Shown in pieces: positions 31,878 to 38,924 of a stretch of DNA of 39,048 bases. The notes under the pieces are model-generated. The model was not told where the DNA came from, searched no databases, and worked only from the letters and a program-made list of their open reading frames with translations. Made by a program: the position numbers and the translations under genes. Numbering within the stretch: position 1 is the stretch's first letter; each line of letters begins with the position of its first letter. Origin of the DNA: CAZPAV01 sp964584755 (GTDB taxonomy: Bacteria; Actinomycetota; Acidimicrobiia; Spongiisociales; UBA5794); assembly GCA_964584755.1 (NCBI GenBank), contig CAZPAV010000026.1, forward strand, positions 1 to 39,048, written 5' to 3'.

Positions 31878-31883
31878 CAGAAT
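31878..31883 (+). promoter_or_regulatory. -10 box CAGAAT for ilvE
   Basis: CAGAAT ends 6 bases before the ilvE ATG, with no ribosome binding site, matching the leaderless spacing. Confidence 0.4.
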
Positions 31884-31889
31884 CGGGGT

Positions 31890-32804
31890 ATGGAAGCCAC
31901 GAAGAACATCTGGATGGACGGCACGATGGTGCCGTGGGAGGACGCCACGATCCACGTGCTGTCGCACGGGCTCCACTACGGGACGGGCGCCTTCGAGGGT
32001 ATCCGTGCTTACGAGACCACGCAGGGAACCGCCGTGTTCCGCCTCACCGACCACATGACCCGTCTCGTCCGCTCCTGCAAGGCGCTGGGGATCCCCCTCG
32101 AGTGGTCCGTCGCCGACCTCGTCGACGCCGCCAAGGAGCTCCTCCGGGTCAACGGCCTCGCCGGCGGGTACATCCGCCCGATCGTCTTCTACGGCACCGG
32201 CAGCATGGGGCTCAACCCGGCGGGCGCCGCGGTCCGCACCGTCATCGCCGCCTGGGAGTGGGGCGCCTACCTGGGGGAGGAGGGCATCCGCAACGGCATC
32301 CGCGTCGCCGTCTCCTCCTGGCGGCGCATCGACCAGTCCTCGTTCATGCCGAACGCCAAGGTCACCGGCGGGTACGTCAACAGCGTCCTCGCCAAGCAGG
32401 AGGCCCTCGCCGGCGGGTACGACGAGGCGATCCTCCTCAACACCGACGGCTACGTCGCCGAGGGCAGCGGCGAGAACCTCTTCCTCGTGCGCGACGGCGT
32501 CGTCCACACCCCGCCCGTCGCCGCCGGCGTCCTCGACGGCATCACCCGGCGCTCCGTCGACACGCTCCTGCGTGAGGACGGCCTCACGGTGGTCCCCACG
32601 ACCATGACCCGCACCGACCTCTACTACGCCGACGAGCTGTTCTTCACCGGCACCGCCGCCGAGGTGACCCCCATCCGGGAGGTCGACGGGCGGCCGGTGG
32701 GGGAGGGGCGGCCCGGTCCGGTGACGCGGCGGGCCCAGGAGCTCTTCATGGGCGCCGCCACCGGCACGCTCGACCTCCATCCCGAGTGGCGGGAATTCAT
32801 CTGA
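31890..32804 (+). CDS. ilvE: Branched-chain amino acid aminotransferase IlvE
   Basis: The 304-residue product is the usual length of the class IV PLP aminotransferase IlvE. It has SHGLHYGTGAFEGIRAY near residue 30, the PLP lysine in PNAKVTGGYVNS, the AEGSGENLFLV segment and GVLDGITRRSV. It makes Val, Leu and Ile from their 2-oxo acids with glutamate. It stands alone with a probable leaderless start. In mycobacteria other branched-chain genes lie near serA, so its place here fits the region. Confidence 0.94.
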   Translation: MEATKNIWMDGTMVPWEDATIHVLSHGLHYGTGAFEGIRAYETTQGTAVFRLTDHMTRLVRSCKALGIPLEWSVADLVDAAKELLRVNGLAGGYIRPIVFYGTGSMGLNPAGAAVRTVIAAWEWGAYLGEEGIRNGIRVAVSSWRRIDQSSFMPNAKVTGGYVNSVLAKQEALAGGYDEAILLNTDGYVAEGSGENLFLVRDGVVHTPPVAAGVLDGITRRSVDTLLREDGLTVVPTTMTRTDLYYADELFFTGTAAEVTPIREVDGRPVGEGRPGPVTRRAQELFMGAATGTLDLHPEWREFI

Positions 32805-32819
32805 TCGTCCCCGGCCGCG

Positions 32820-32847
32820 TACCATGACGGCCCCCGACGCCGGAAGG
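32820..32847 (+). promoter_or_regulatory. -10 box TACCAT and ribosome binding site for the gltX operon
   Basis: TACCAT (32820-32825) and GGAAGG (32842-32847) lie ahead of the ATG at 32853. This is the first gene of a run of four that overlap by 4 bases, so it should drive gltX too. Confidence 0.45.
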
Positions 32848-32852
32848 ACACG

Positions 32853-33374
32853 ATGGGTCAGCAGCCGAACCTCGAACTCGACATCTCCGTCCTCCCCCGC
32901 CCGGAGTCGACCACGCCGCCGGCCCGCTCGTGGAAGCCGGGCCGTCCCGGGGAGCTGAACGGGCCCGGGGACGTCCCCCGGGGGGGCCTGTACGGGAACC
33001 CGGGACCGGATCCGGGCTACGCGGCGAGACTCGTCGCCGGCCGGGAGTTCCCCCTCGCCGTCAACGAACACCGCGCCGACACCGCCGCCGCGCTCCGCGC
33101 CCTCGTCGGCGCCCGAGCCTCCCGGCTGGGTCGGGCGCCGCTGCGTGGCGACGTCGACGCCGCCATGGCGATGCTCGGACTCGACCCGGAGGGACTCCCC
33201 GACGAGGTCCTCGTCGCCCTCGAGGTGCTCCGGGTCACGCGGTTCGGCGGCTTCGCCCACGACCCGGAACGGGTCCAGACGTTCCTCGCCGGCGTCCCCG
33301 AGGACCTGCTCGTCGCCGACCTCGCCACGATCCGTCGCCGGACCGCCGCCGGGGACGGGCTCGCCCGGCGGTGA
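32853..33374 (+). CDS. Conserved-looking protein of unknown function
   Basis: The 173-residue product is not a family whose function I know. Residues 20-50 are Pro/Gly-rich, with GRPGELNGPGDVPRGGLYG. A basic/acidic helical region follows with LAVNEHRADTAAALRALVGAR, then EVLVALEVLRVTRFGGFAHDPER and a Leu-rich end. No membrane helix, signal peptide or cysteine is seen. The stop overlaps the thioesterase start, so it heads the gltX operon. Expression with a tRNA synthetase may hint at a housekeeping role, but that is inference. Confidence 0.72.
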   Translation: MGQQPNLELDISVLPRPESTTPPARSWKPGRPGELNGPGDVPRGGLYGNPGPDPGYAARLVAGREFPLAVNEHRADTAAALRALVGARASRLGRAPLRGDVDAAMAMLGLDPEGLPDEVLVALEVLRVTRFGGFAHDPERVQTFLAGVPEDLLVADLATIRRRTAAGDGLARR

Positions 33375-33919
33375 CCGACCGTCGCGGGCCCGGCGTCGAC
33401 GTCGCGCTGCCGCTGCCGCCGGGCGCGACCCTTCCCGCGTTCCACATGCCGTGGTGCTTCGGCTGTGGCCCGGAGAACCCGCATCAGATGGGTGTGACGC
33501 CCCGCATCGTCGGCGACGAGGTCGTCGCCGACCTCCACTTCGACGAGCGGTTCCACGGCGGACCGGGGCTCGTGCACGGCGGCGCCATCGCCGCGTTCCT
33601 CGACGACCTCCTCGGCTTCGTTCCCATGGCCCACGGCATCCCCGCGGTGACCGCCGAGCTCGACGTCTCCTACCGGCGGCCCGTGCCGCTGCGTCACCAC
33701 GTGCGGGGGCGGGGCTGGCTGACGGGACGCGACGGACGCAAAGCCTGGGCGAGAGGCGTCGTCGAGGACGACGGCGGGCTCTTCGCCGTGGCGGACGCGC
33801 TCTTCGTCGCCGTCGAGCCGGAGCACTTCACCCGGGAGCTCCACCGTCTCACCCCCGAGCAGCGGGAACGGCTCGAGCGCCTGCACGCCACCCACGCCTA
33901 CCCCACGGAGGGGCCATGA
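33371..33919 (+). CDS. PaaI-type hotdog thioesterase
   Basis: The protein of 182 residues has a single hotdog fold. Motifs are MPWCFGCGPENPHQMG near residue 25, the active-site GLVHGGAIAAFLDDLLG, and VSYRRPVPL. The HGG-x6-D pattern is that of PaaI/DUF4442-like acyl-CoA thioesterases. The acyl group is unknown. The GTG start overlaps the preceding stop and its own stop overlaps the FAH gene, both by 4 bases. A longer in-frame reading upstream is a shadow of the preceding gene. Confidence 0.82.
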   Translation: MTDRRGPGVDVALPLPPGATLPAFHMPWCFGCGPENPHQMGVTPRIVGDEVVADLHFDERFHGGPGLVHGGAIAAFLDDLLGFVPMAHGIPAVTAELDVSYRRPVPLRHHVRGRGWLTGRDGRKAWARGVVEDDGGLFAVADALFVAVEPEHFTRELHRLTPEQRERLERLHATHAYPTEGP

Positions 33920-34695
33920 AGATCGTCCGGGTCGACACCGACGTCGACGACATCACCTACGGCGCCGTCGAACCGGAGGGGATCCGTCTCCACCGGGGAT
34001 CCCCCTTCGTGGCCTGGGAGCCCACCGAGACCGTCGTCCCCTGGGATCGGGCGCGCCTGCTGGCGCCGGTCATCCCCACGAAGATCGTCTGCGTGGGGAA
34101 GAACTACGCGGCGCACGCCGCCGAGCTGCCCCGCCTCGGGGTTCCCGACGACCTGCCGCCCCACCCCATCATCTTCCTCAAGCCCCCCACCGCGGTGGTG
34201 GGGCCGCTGCAGCCGGTCCGGTACCCCCCCGACACCCACGATCTCCAGCACGAGGCGGAGCTGGCGGTCGTCATCGGCACGGTGACCCGTGACGTCGCCG
34301 CCGAGGACGTCGACGCCCACGTCCTCGGCTACACCGCCGCCAACGACGTCACCGCCCGGGACCTCCAGGCGTCCGACGGGCAGTGGACCCGGGCGAAGGG
34401 GTACGACACGTTCTGCCCGCTCGGTCCCGCCATCGACACCGAGATCGACCCCCGCGCCGGGCTCTCCGTCGTGTGCCGGGTCAACGGCGAGGTGCGCCAG
34501 TCCGGGTCGACCGCCGACATGATCTTCGGCGTCGGCGAGATCGTCTCCTTCGTCTCCCGGGTGATGACCCTCCTCCCCGGGGACGTCGTCCTCACCGGCA
34601 CCCCTGCCGGCGTCGGCCCGGTCGAGCCCGGGGACCGGATGGAGGTCGACATCTCGGGCATCGGGGTCCTCGTCAACCCGGTCGTGGCGCCGTGA
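33916..34695 (+). CDS. Fumarylacetoacetate hydrolase family protein
   Basis: The 259-residue product belongs to the FAH family. It has KIVCVGKNYAAHAAE near residue 56, metal-site residues in HEAELAVVIG and NDVTARDLQ, KGYDTFCPLGP and the ending GTPAGVGPVEPGD. Family members hydrolyse or decarboxylate oxo acids such as acylpyruvates or 2-oxohepta-enedioate. The mycobacterial homologue (Rv2993c) also lies just upstream of the glutamyl-tRNA synthetase gene, so the pairing is conserved. It overlaps gltX by 4 bases. The substrate is not known. Confidence 0.88.
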   Translation: MKIVRVDTDVDDITYGAVEPEGIRLHRGSPFVAWEPTETVVPWDRARLLAPVIPTKIVCVGKNYAAHAAELPRLGVPDDLPPHPIIFLKPPTAVVGPLQPVRYPPDTHDLQHEAELAVVIGTVTRDVAAEDVDAHVLGYTAANDVTARDLQASDGQWTRAKGYDTFCPLGPAIDTEIDPRAGLSVVCRVNGEVRQSGSTADMIFGVGEIVSFVSRVMTLLPGDVVLTGTPAGVGPVEPGDRMEVDISGIGVLVNPVVAP

Positions 34696-36146
34696 GCGTC
34701 CGGGTCCGCTTCGCGCCGTCCCCCACGGGCCACCTCCACGTCGGGAGCGCCCGCACCGCCCTCTTCAACTGGCTCTTCGCCCGCTCCCGGGGCGGCACCT
34801 TCCTCCTGCGCAGCGACGACACCGACCGGGAGCGCTCCCGGCCCGAGTTCGCCGCCGCCATCGTCGACGGGCTCCGCTGGCTCGGTCTCGCCTGGGACGA
34901 GGGCGTGGAGGTGGGAGGTCCCCACGCCCCCTACCGGCAGAGCCGGCGACTGACCCGGTACCGGGAGGTGGCGGCCGAGCTCGTCGCCGCCGGGCGCGCC
35001 TACCACAGCTTCGCCCCCGCGGAGGTCCTCGACGCCTTCCGCGCCGAGGCCCGGGCGGCCGGCACCGCCCCGGCGTACGACGGGCGGTTCGACCCGGGAC
35101 CGGAGGAGGCGCGCCGGCGCCTCGCCGCCGGTGAGACCGCCACCGTCCGGTTCCGCGTCCCCCGGCCGGGACGCACCGTCTTCGTCGACGCCGTCCGGGG
35201 CGAGATGACCTTCGACCACGCCCAGATCGAGGACTTCGTGATCCTCCGCTCCGACGGGACCCCCACCTACCACCTCGCCTCCACCGTCGACGACGTCGAC
35301 TTCGGCATCACCCACGTCATCCGCGGCGAGGACCTCCTCTCCTCCACCCCCAAGCACCTCCTCCTCACCACCGCCATGGGGGCCACCCCCCCCACGTACG
35401 CCCACCTCTCCCTCCTCATGGGGCCCGACGGCCGCAAGCTGTCGAAACGCCACGGCGACACCGCGGTGGCGACGTACCGGGAGGCCGGCTACCTGCCCGA
35501 GGCGTTCGTCAACTACCTGGCCCTGCTCGGCTGGTCACCCGGGGAGGACGAGACGATCGTGTCCCTGGAGGAGATGGCGCGCCGCTTCGACCTCGCCGAC
35601 GTGTCCCGCAACCCGGCCATCTTCGATCCGGAGAAGCTCCTGTGGATGAACGGCGTGTACCTGCGGGAGCTCCCGGTCGAGGAGTTCGTCGCCCGGGCCC
35701 TCCCCTGGGTCGTCGCCGGACTGGGCCGGGAGCTCGACGAGGAGGAGCGACGCCGCTTCATGCGGATCGCCCCCCACGTCCAGGAGCGGACGAAGCTCCT
35801 CGCCGACGTCGCCGGGCAGGTCCGGTTCCTCTTCGTTCCCGACGTCGCCATCGAGGAGGCGGCGTGGCGGAAGGTGATGACCCCGGGAGCCGCCGGCGCC
35901 CTCGAGGGGGCCCTCGCCGCGCTGGAGCGCCTTCCGGAGTGGACCACCCCGGCGATCGAGACCGCCCTGCGGGGGATGCTGGCGGAGCGGGGCCTCTCGG
36001 CGCGCAAGGGGCTCCAACCCATCCGGGTCGCCGTCTCCGGATCGACGGTGAGCCCACCGCTGTTCGAGTCCCTCGAGGTGCTCGGCCGGGAGCGCACCCT
36101 GGCCCGGATCGACACCGCCCGGATGCGGCTCACCGCGGCGGGATGA
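34692..36146 (+). CDS. gltX: Glutamyl-tRNA synthetase
   Basis: The class I synthetase of 484 residues has the HIGH-type motif in PSPTGHLHVGSARTALFN (residues 14-18) and the KMSKS-type KLSKR (249-253). The C-terminal anticodon-binding helices end with RKGLQPIRVAVSG. It charges tRNA-Glu and, because GatCAB is present and no GlnRS is seen, probably mischarges tRNA-Gln too (inference). The GTG start overlaps the FAH stop. The two tRNAs it would use follow about 90 bases downstream. Confidence 0.96.
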   Translation: MSVRVRFAPSPTGHLHVGSARTALFNWLFARSRGGTFLLRSDDTDRERSRPEFAAAIVDGLRWLGLAWDEGVEVGGPHAPYRQSRRLTRYREVAAELVAAGRAYHSFAPAEVLDAFRAEARAAGTAPAYDGRFDPGPEEARRRLAAGETATVRFRVPRPGRTVFVDAVRGEMTFDHAQIEDFVILRSDGTPTYHLASTVDDVDFGITHVIRGEDLLSSTPKHLLLTTAMGATPPTYAHLSLLMGPDGRKLSKRHGDTAVATYREAGYLPEAFVNYLALLGWSPGEDETIVSLEEMARRFDLADVSRNPAIFDPEKLLWMNGVYLRELPVEEFVARALPWVVAGLGRELDEEERRRFMRIAPHVQERTKLLADVAGQVRFLFVPDVAIEEAAWRKVMTPGAAGALEGALAALERLPEWTTPAIETALRGMLAERGLSARKGLQPIRVAVSGSTVSPPLFESLEVLGRERTLARIDTARMRLTAAG

Positions 36147-36194
36147 CCACCACCGGAGGGGCGCCGAGCGGGAACGCGGGCCCGCCGGGCCGGG

Positions 36195-36224
36195 TTGTCA
36201 TTTCCCGATGAGGAGCCGTATCCT
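36195..36224 (+). promoter_or_regulatory. Promoter for the tRNA-Gln/tRNA-Glu unit
   Basis: TTGTCA (36195-36200) and TATCCT (36219-36224) are 18 bases apart, and the first tRNA base is 11 bases past the -10. This is the clearest two-box promoter in the window. Confidence 0.7.
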
Positions 36225-36234
36225 CGCGCCGCCT

Positions 36235-36306
36235 TCGGGGGTGGTGTAATTGGCAACACAGCGGGTTCTGGTCCCGTCATTGGGGGTTCGAGTCCTCCCC
36301 CCCGAG
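36235..36306 (+). tRNA. tRNA-Gln (anticodon CUG)
   Basis: The cloverleaf can be folded by hand. The acceptor stem TCGGGGG (36235-36241) pairs with CCCCCGA (36299-36305). The D stem is GTGT/ACAC, the anticodon stem GCGGG/CCCGT holds the loop TTCTGGT with anticodon CTG at 36268-36270, and the T stem and loop are GGGGG-TTCGAGT-CCTCC. The discriminator is G and CCA is not encoded. It reads the codon CAG. With C34 it is not an MnmA substrate. Confidence 0.95.
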
Positions 36307-36311
36307 CGAAC

Positions 36312-36332
36312 GGACGGCGCGGCGCGCCGTCC
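36312..36332 (+). other. Perfect hairpin between the two tRNA genes
   Basis: GGACGGCGC pairs perfectly with GCGCCGTCC (9 pairs) around the loop GGC. It sits between tRNA-Gln and tRNA-Glu. It could be a terminator, a processing signal or a structural spacer; there is no T-run, and no -10 box is seen for tRNA-Glu, which argues for co-transcription. Confidence 0.6.
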
Positions 36333-36339
36333 CTCCTCC

Positions 36340-36412
36340 GGCCCCGTCGTCTAGCGGCCTAGGACGCTGGCCTCTCAAGCCAGTAACGCCGGTTCGAATC
36401 CGGTCGGGGCTA
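36340..36412 (+). tRNA. tRNA-Glu (anticodon CUC)
   Basis: Acceptor GGCCCCG (36340-36346) pairs with CGGGGCT (36405-36411), closed by a G-T pair. The D arm GTCTAGCGGCCTAGGAC matches the E. coli tRNA-Glu layout. The anticodon stem CTGGC/GCCAG holds CTCTCAA with anticodon CTC (36374-36376). The T arm is GCCGG-TTCGAAT-CCGGT and the discriminator is A at 36412. CCA is not encoded. It reads GAG. Its last three bases are the stop codon of the convergent flavoenzyme gene. Confidence 0.95.
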
Positions 36413-38170
36413 CCGACCCGCCCCCTTCGGGGGCGGGTCGGCCGCGGGTCCGGGCCACGGGCCCGCACCCCACGGATCCTCGCCGAGGACCGCCGGCGGC
36501 ACCGCCGGACGTCGCGGCGGGACCGGCCGCACCGGCCGGTACGGGGCCCCCGGCGCGGGCCGAGGATCCGCCTCCCCCCGGACGGGCCACATCGCCAGCG
36601 CCCGCTCCGCCATGGCGGTGATCGTCAACGAGGGGTTCACCCCCGGGTTGGCGCCCAGCGCGCTGCCGTCGACGACGTGGAGGCCGGGGTGACCGAACAC
36701 CCGGTGGTAGGGATCGACCACCCCCCGCTCCGGCGACGACCCCACCGGCGCCCCACCGAGGAGGTGCGCCGTCGTGGGGATGTCGAGGAGCGCCTCGTTG
36801 AGGGCGCTCCCCGGATCGCCGCGCATCGCCGCGGCGGCGACCCGCGCCGCCTCGTTGGCGATCGGCAGGTACGTGGGCGGCGGCGGGCCGGTGTCGCTGC
36901 GGGAGGTGAGACGGGTCCCGAGGAGGCCCCGTCTCAGGAGGAGCCGGAGCGCGTTGTCGTAGGACTGCATGACGAGGAGCACCACGGTGCGCTCCGACCA
37001 GCGCCGCACCGAGAGGGAGCGGAGGAACCGCACCGGATGCGCCAGGACGGCACCGAGAAACCGGAGCGGCCGGGGTACGGCGCCACCGCCGTCGGTGAGG
37101 ACCGTCCCGAGCAGGCCCATGAGGTTGCTCCCCTTGGGGTAGCGCACCGGCTGGACGTGCGTGCGAGGCTCGGGATGGATCGAGGAGGTGATCGCCACCC
37201 CCCGGGAGTAGTCGACGGCGGTGTCGCGGGCGGTGGCCCCGAGGATCACCTCGGAGTTCGTCCGGACGTGCTCCCCGAGGCGGGGCGAGAGCCGGGTCAG
37301 CCGCCCCCGGGCCCGCAGGGTGAGGAGGAGGCGGGTCGTCCCGAGGGACCCGGCGGCGAGGATCACCTCCGCGGCGGTGAAGACGCGCCGATCGCGCCGG
37401 AGCCAGGCCCCCGGGCGGCGGGTCGTCACCCGGTACCCGCCGTCGGGGAGGGGCTCGAGATCGACGACCTCCCGCTCCGGATGGACGGCGGCGCCGGCCC
37501 GCTCCGCCAGGTAGAGGTAGTTGCGGTCGAGCGTGTTCTTGGCGTCGAAGCGACACCCGACCATGCATCCGCCGCACTCGCGACACCCCGTCCGCGGCGG
37601 CCCGGCGCCGCCGAAGTACGGGTCGGGGACGGTGACGCCCGGGGCCCCGAAGAACACGCCCACCGGGGTGGGCTCGAAGGTGTCCTCGACGTCGAAGTGG
37701 CGGGCCACGACCCGGAGCACCGCGTCGGCGGGGGTGTCGTGCCGGCGGCGGGTGACCCCGAGCATGCGCCGGGCGAGACGGAAGAACGGCGCCAGCTCGC
37801 GACGCCAGTCGGTCACGTCGCCCCACTGCGGATCCGTGTAGAAGGCGTCGTGCGGCTCGTACAGGGTGTTGGCGTACACGAGGGAGCCGCCGCCGACGCC
37901 GGCGCCGGAGAGGACGAGGGCGTGGCGCAGCAACGTGATCCGCTGGATGCCGCGCATCCCGAGCCGGGGGAACCAGAGGAAACGGCGTAGATCCCAGTTC
38001 GTGCGGGGGAGGTCCGCCGCGGTGAAACGGCGGCCCGCCTCGAGGACGCCGACGCGGTACCCCTTCTCGGCGAGCCGCAACGCGCTCACGCTCCCGCCGA
38101 ACCCGGACCCGACCACGACGACGTCGTACGCGGTGCCCGAGGGGGAGGCGGCGGTGCGCCGGCGGGTCAA
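36410..38170 (-). CDS. GMC/cholesterol-oxidase-type FAD-dependent oxidoreductase
   Basis: This flavoprotein of 586 residues has FAD-binding VVVVGSGFGG (GSGFGG 21-26) with GVLEAGRRF, the GAGVGGGSLVYANTLY segment, a four-cysteine group C196, C199, C202, C206 (CRECGGCMVGC), and a C-terminal VVDGSALGANPGVNPSLTITA with the family Asn. It resembles actinobacterial cholesterol-oxidase-like GMC enzymes that oxidise sterol or other alcohols; the substrate is unknown. The start is TTG at 38170, overlapping the SDR stop (TTGA), so coupling is likely. The last 50 residues are Pro/Arg-rich and lie over a hairpin, and the stop overlaps tRNA-Glu. Confidence 0.87.
   Translation of the reverse strand: MTRRRTAASPSGTAYDVVVVGSGFGGSVSALRLAEKGYRVGVLEAGRRFTAADLPRTNWDLRRFLWFPRLGMRGIQRITLLRHALVLSGAGVGGGSLVYANTLYEPHDAFYTDPQWGDVTDWRRELAPFFRLARRMLGVTRRRHDTPADAVLRVVARHFDVEDTFEPTPVGVFFGAPGVTVPDPYFGGAGPPRTGCRECGGCMVGCRFDAKNTLDRNYLYLAERAGAAVHPEREVVDLEPLPDGGYRVTTRRPGAWLRRDRRVFTAAEVILAAGSLGTTRLLLTLRARGRLTRLSPRLGEHVRTNSEVILGATARDTAVDYSRGVAITSSIHPEPRTHVQPVRYPKGSNLMGLLGTVLTDGGGAVPRPLRFLGAVLAHPVRFLRSLSVRRWSERTVVLLVMQSYDNALRLLLRRGLLGTRLTSRSDTGPPPPTYLPIANEAARVAAAAMRGDPGSALNEALLDIPTTAHLLGGAPVGSSPERGVVDPYHRVFGHPGLHVVDGSALGANPGVNPSLTITAMAERALAMWPVRGEADPRPAPGAPYRPVRPVPPRRPAVPPAVLGEDPWGAGPWPGPAADPPPKGAGR
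36413..36441. terminator. Strong hairpin after tRNA-Glu, within the flavoenzyme 3' end
   Basis: CCGACCCGCCCCC (36413-36425) pairs perfectly over 13 bases with GGGGGCGGGTCGG (36429-36441) around TTC. It starts directly after the tRNA discriminator base and encodes the last residues of the opposite flavoenzyme. No T-run follows. Confidence 0.6.
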
Positions 38171-38877
38171 CTGTTCCCGTAGACGGGGAGCGCGGCGCCG
38201 TTGATGACCCCGGACCGGGGGCTGGCGAGGAAGTCGATGACGGCGGCGATCTCCGCCGGCTTCGGCCAGTTCACGTAGTCGGCGTAGGGGAGCGCCGCCC
38301 GGGTGGCCTCGGTGTCGATGACCGACGGGAGGAGCGCGTTCGCGGTGATGTTCGTGTCGGCCAGCTCGTTGGCGACGGACTTGGCGAGGGCGACGACGCC
38401 GGCCTTCGCCACGTTGTAGGCGGCCTGCCCCGGCGGGGCGTCGAACGCCTGCCGGGACCCCATGAGGATGATGCGGCCCCACGGGCTCGGTCGCATGTGG
38501 GGGATCGCCGCCCGCACCGTGTAGAACGCGGAGCGGAGGTTGAGGTCGAGCATCCGCTCGAAGCGCAGGTCGTCGGTCTCCTCGACGTCGCGACCGCCGG
38601 CCCACCCGCCCACCAGGGAGCAGAGGACGTTGATGGGCCCGAACGTGTCCGCCACCTCCTGGAGGAACTTCGTGATCGCCTCCGGCTCGGTGGCGTCGAT
38701 CCGGCGCAGCATGAGCTCGTCCTCGTCGAGACCGAGCTCGTCCTCGACGCGGGTCGCCTCCTCGGGCAGGAGGTAGGTGACGGCGAGGCGGAACCCCCGG
38801 GCGACGAGGAGCGGCAGGAGCGCTCGCCCGACCGAGCCGGTCCCCCCGGTGACCACGGCGACGTGCTGCTCGTTCAT
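38167..38877 (-). CDS. Short-chain dehydrogenase/reductase
   Basis: The classical SDR of 236 residues has a nucleotide-binding motif VTGGTGSVGRAL (residues 9-20) and a catalytic set S141 in ILMGSRQAF and Y154-x3-K158 in AAYNVAKAG. The NAG position is changed: the strand reads LVGGWAGG. The start at 38877 is chosen because a TAGGGT box lies 7 bases ahead; the longer frame would run through it. It overlaps the flavoenzyme start, so the pair may act on the same alcohol/ketone substrate. Confidence 0.88.
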   Translation of the reverse strand: MNEQHVAVVTGGTGSVGRALLPLLVARGFRLAVTYLLPEEATRVEDELGLDEDELMLRRIDATEPEAITKFLQEVADTFGPINVLCSLVGGWAGGRDVEETDDLRFERMLDLNLRSAFYTVRAAIPHMRPSPWGRIILMGSRQAFDAPPGQAAYNVAKAGVVALAKSVANELADTNITANALLPSVIDTEATRAALPYADYVNWPKPAEIAAVIDFLASPRSGVINGAALPVYGNS

Positions 38878-38884
38878 CGGGTCC

Positions 38885-38890
38885 ACCCTA
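38885..38890 (-). promoter_or_regulatory. -10 box TAGGGT for the SDR-flavoenzyme operon
   Basis: On the minus strand TAGGGT lies 7 bases before the ATG at 38877. The spacing is that of a leaderless start, though GGTGG overlapping it could also be a weak ribosome binding site. Confidence 0.4.
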
Positions 38891-38924
38891 GCTGGGCCGT
38901 CCGCGGCTCCGGTTCCTCTCCACC

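Noticed and set aside
36147..36234. A small RNA or T-box element between gltX and tRNA-Gln
   Set aside because: The 88 bases hold a clear tRNA promoter and nothing else; a T-box would be ahead of gltX, where the coding regions overlap.
6322..36412. A direct link between MnmA and the two tRNAs in the window
   Set aside because: MnmA thiolates U34. Both tRNAs here have C34 (CUG and CUC), so they are not substrates.
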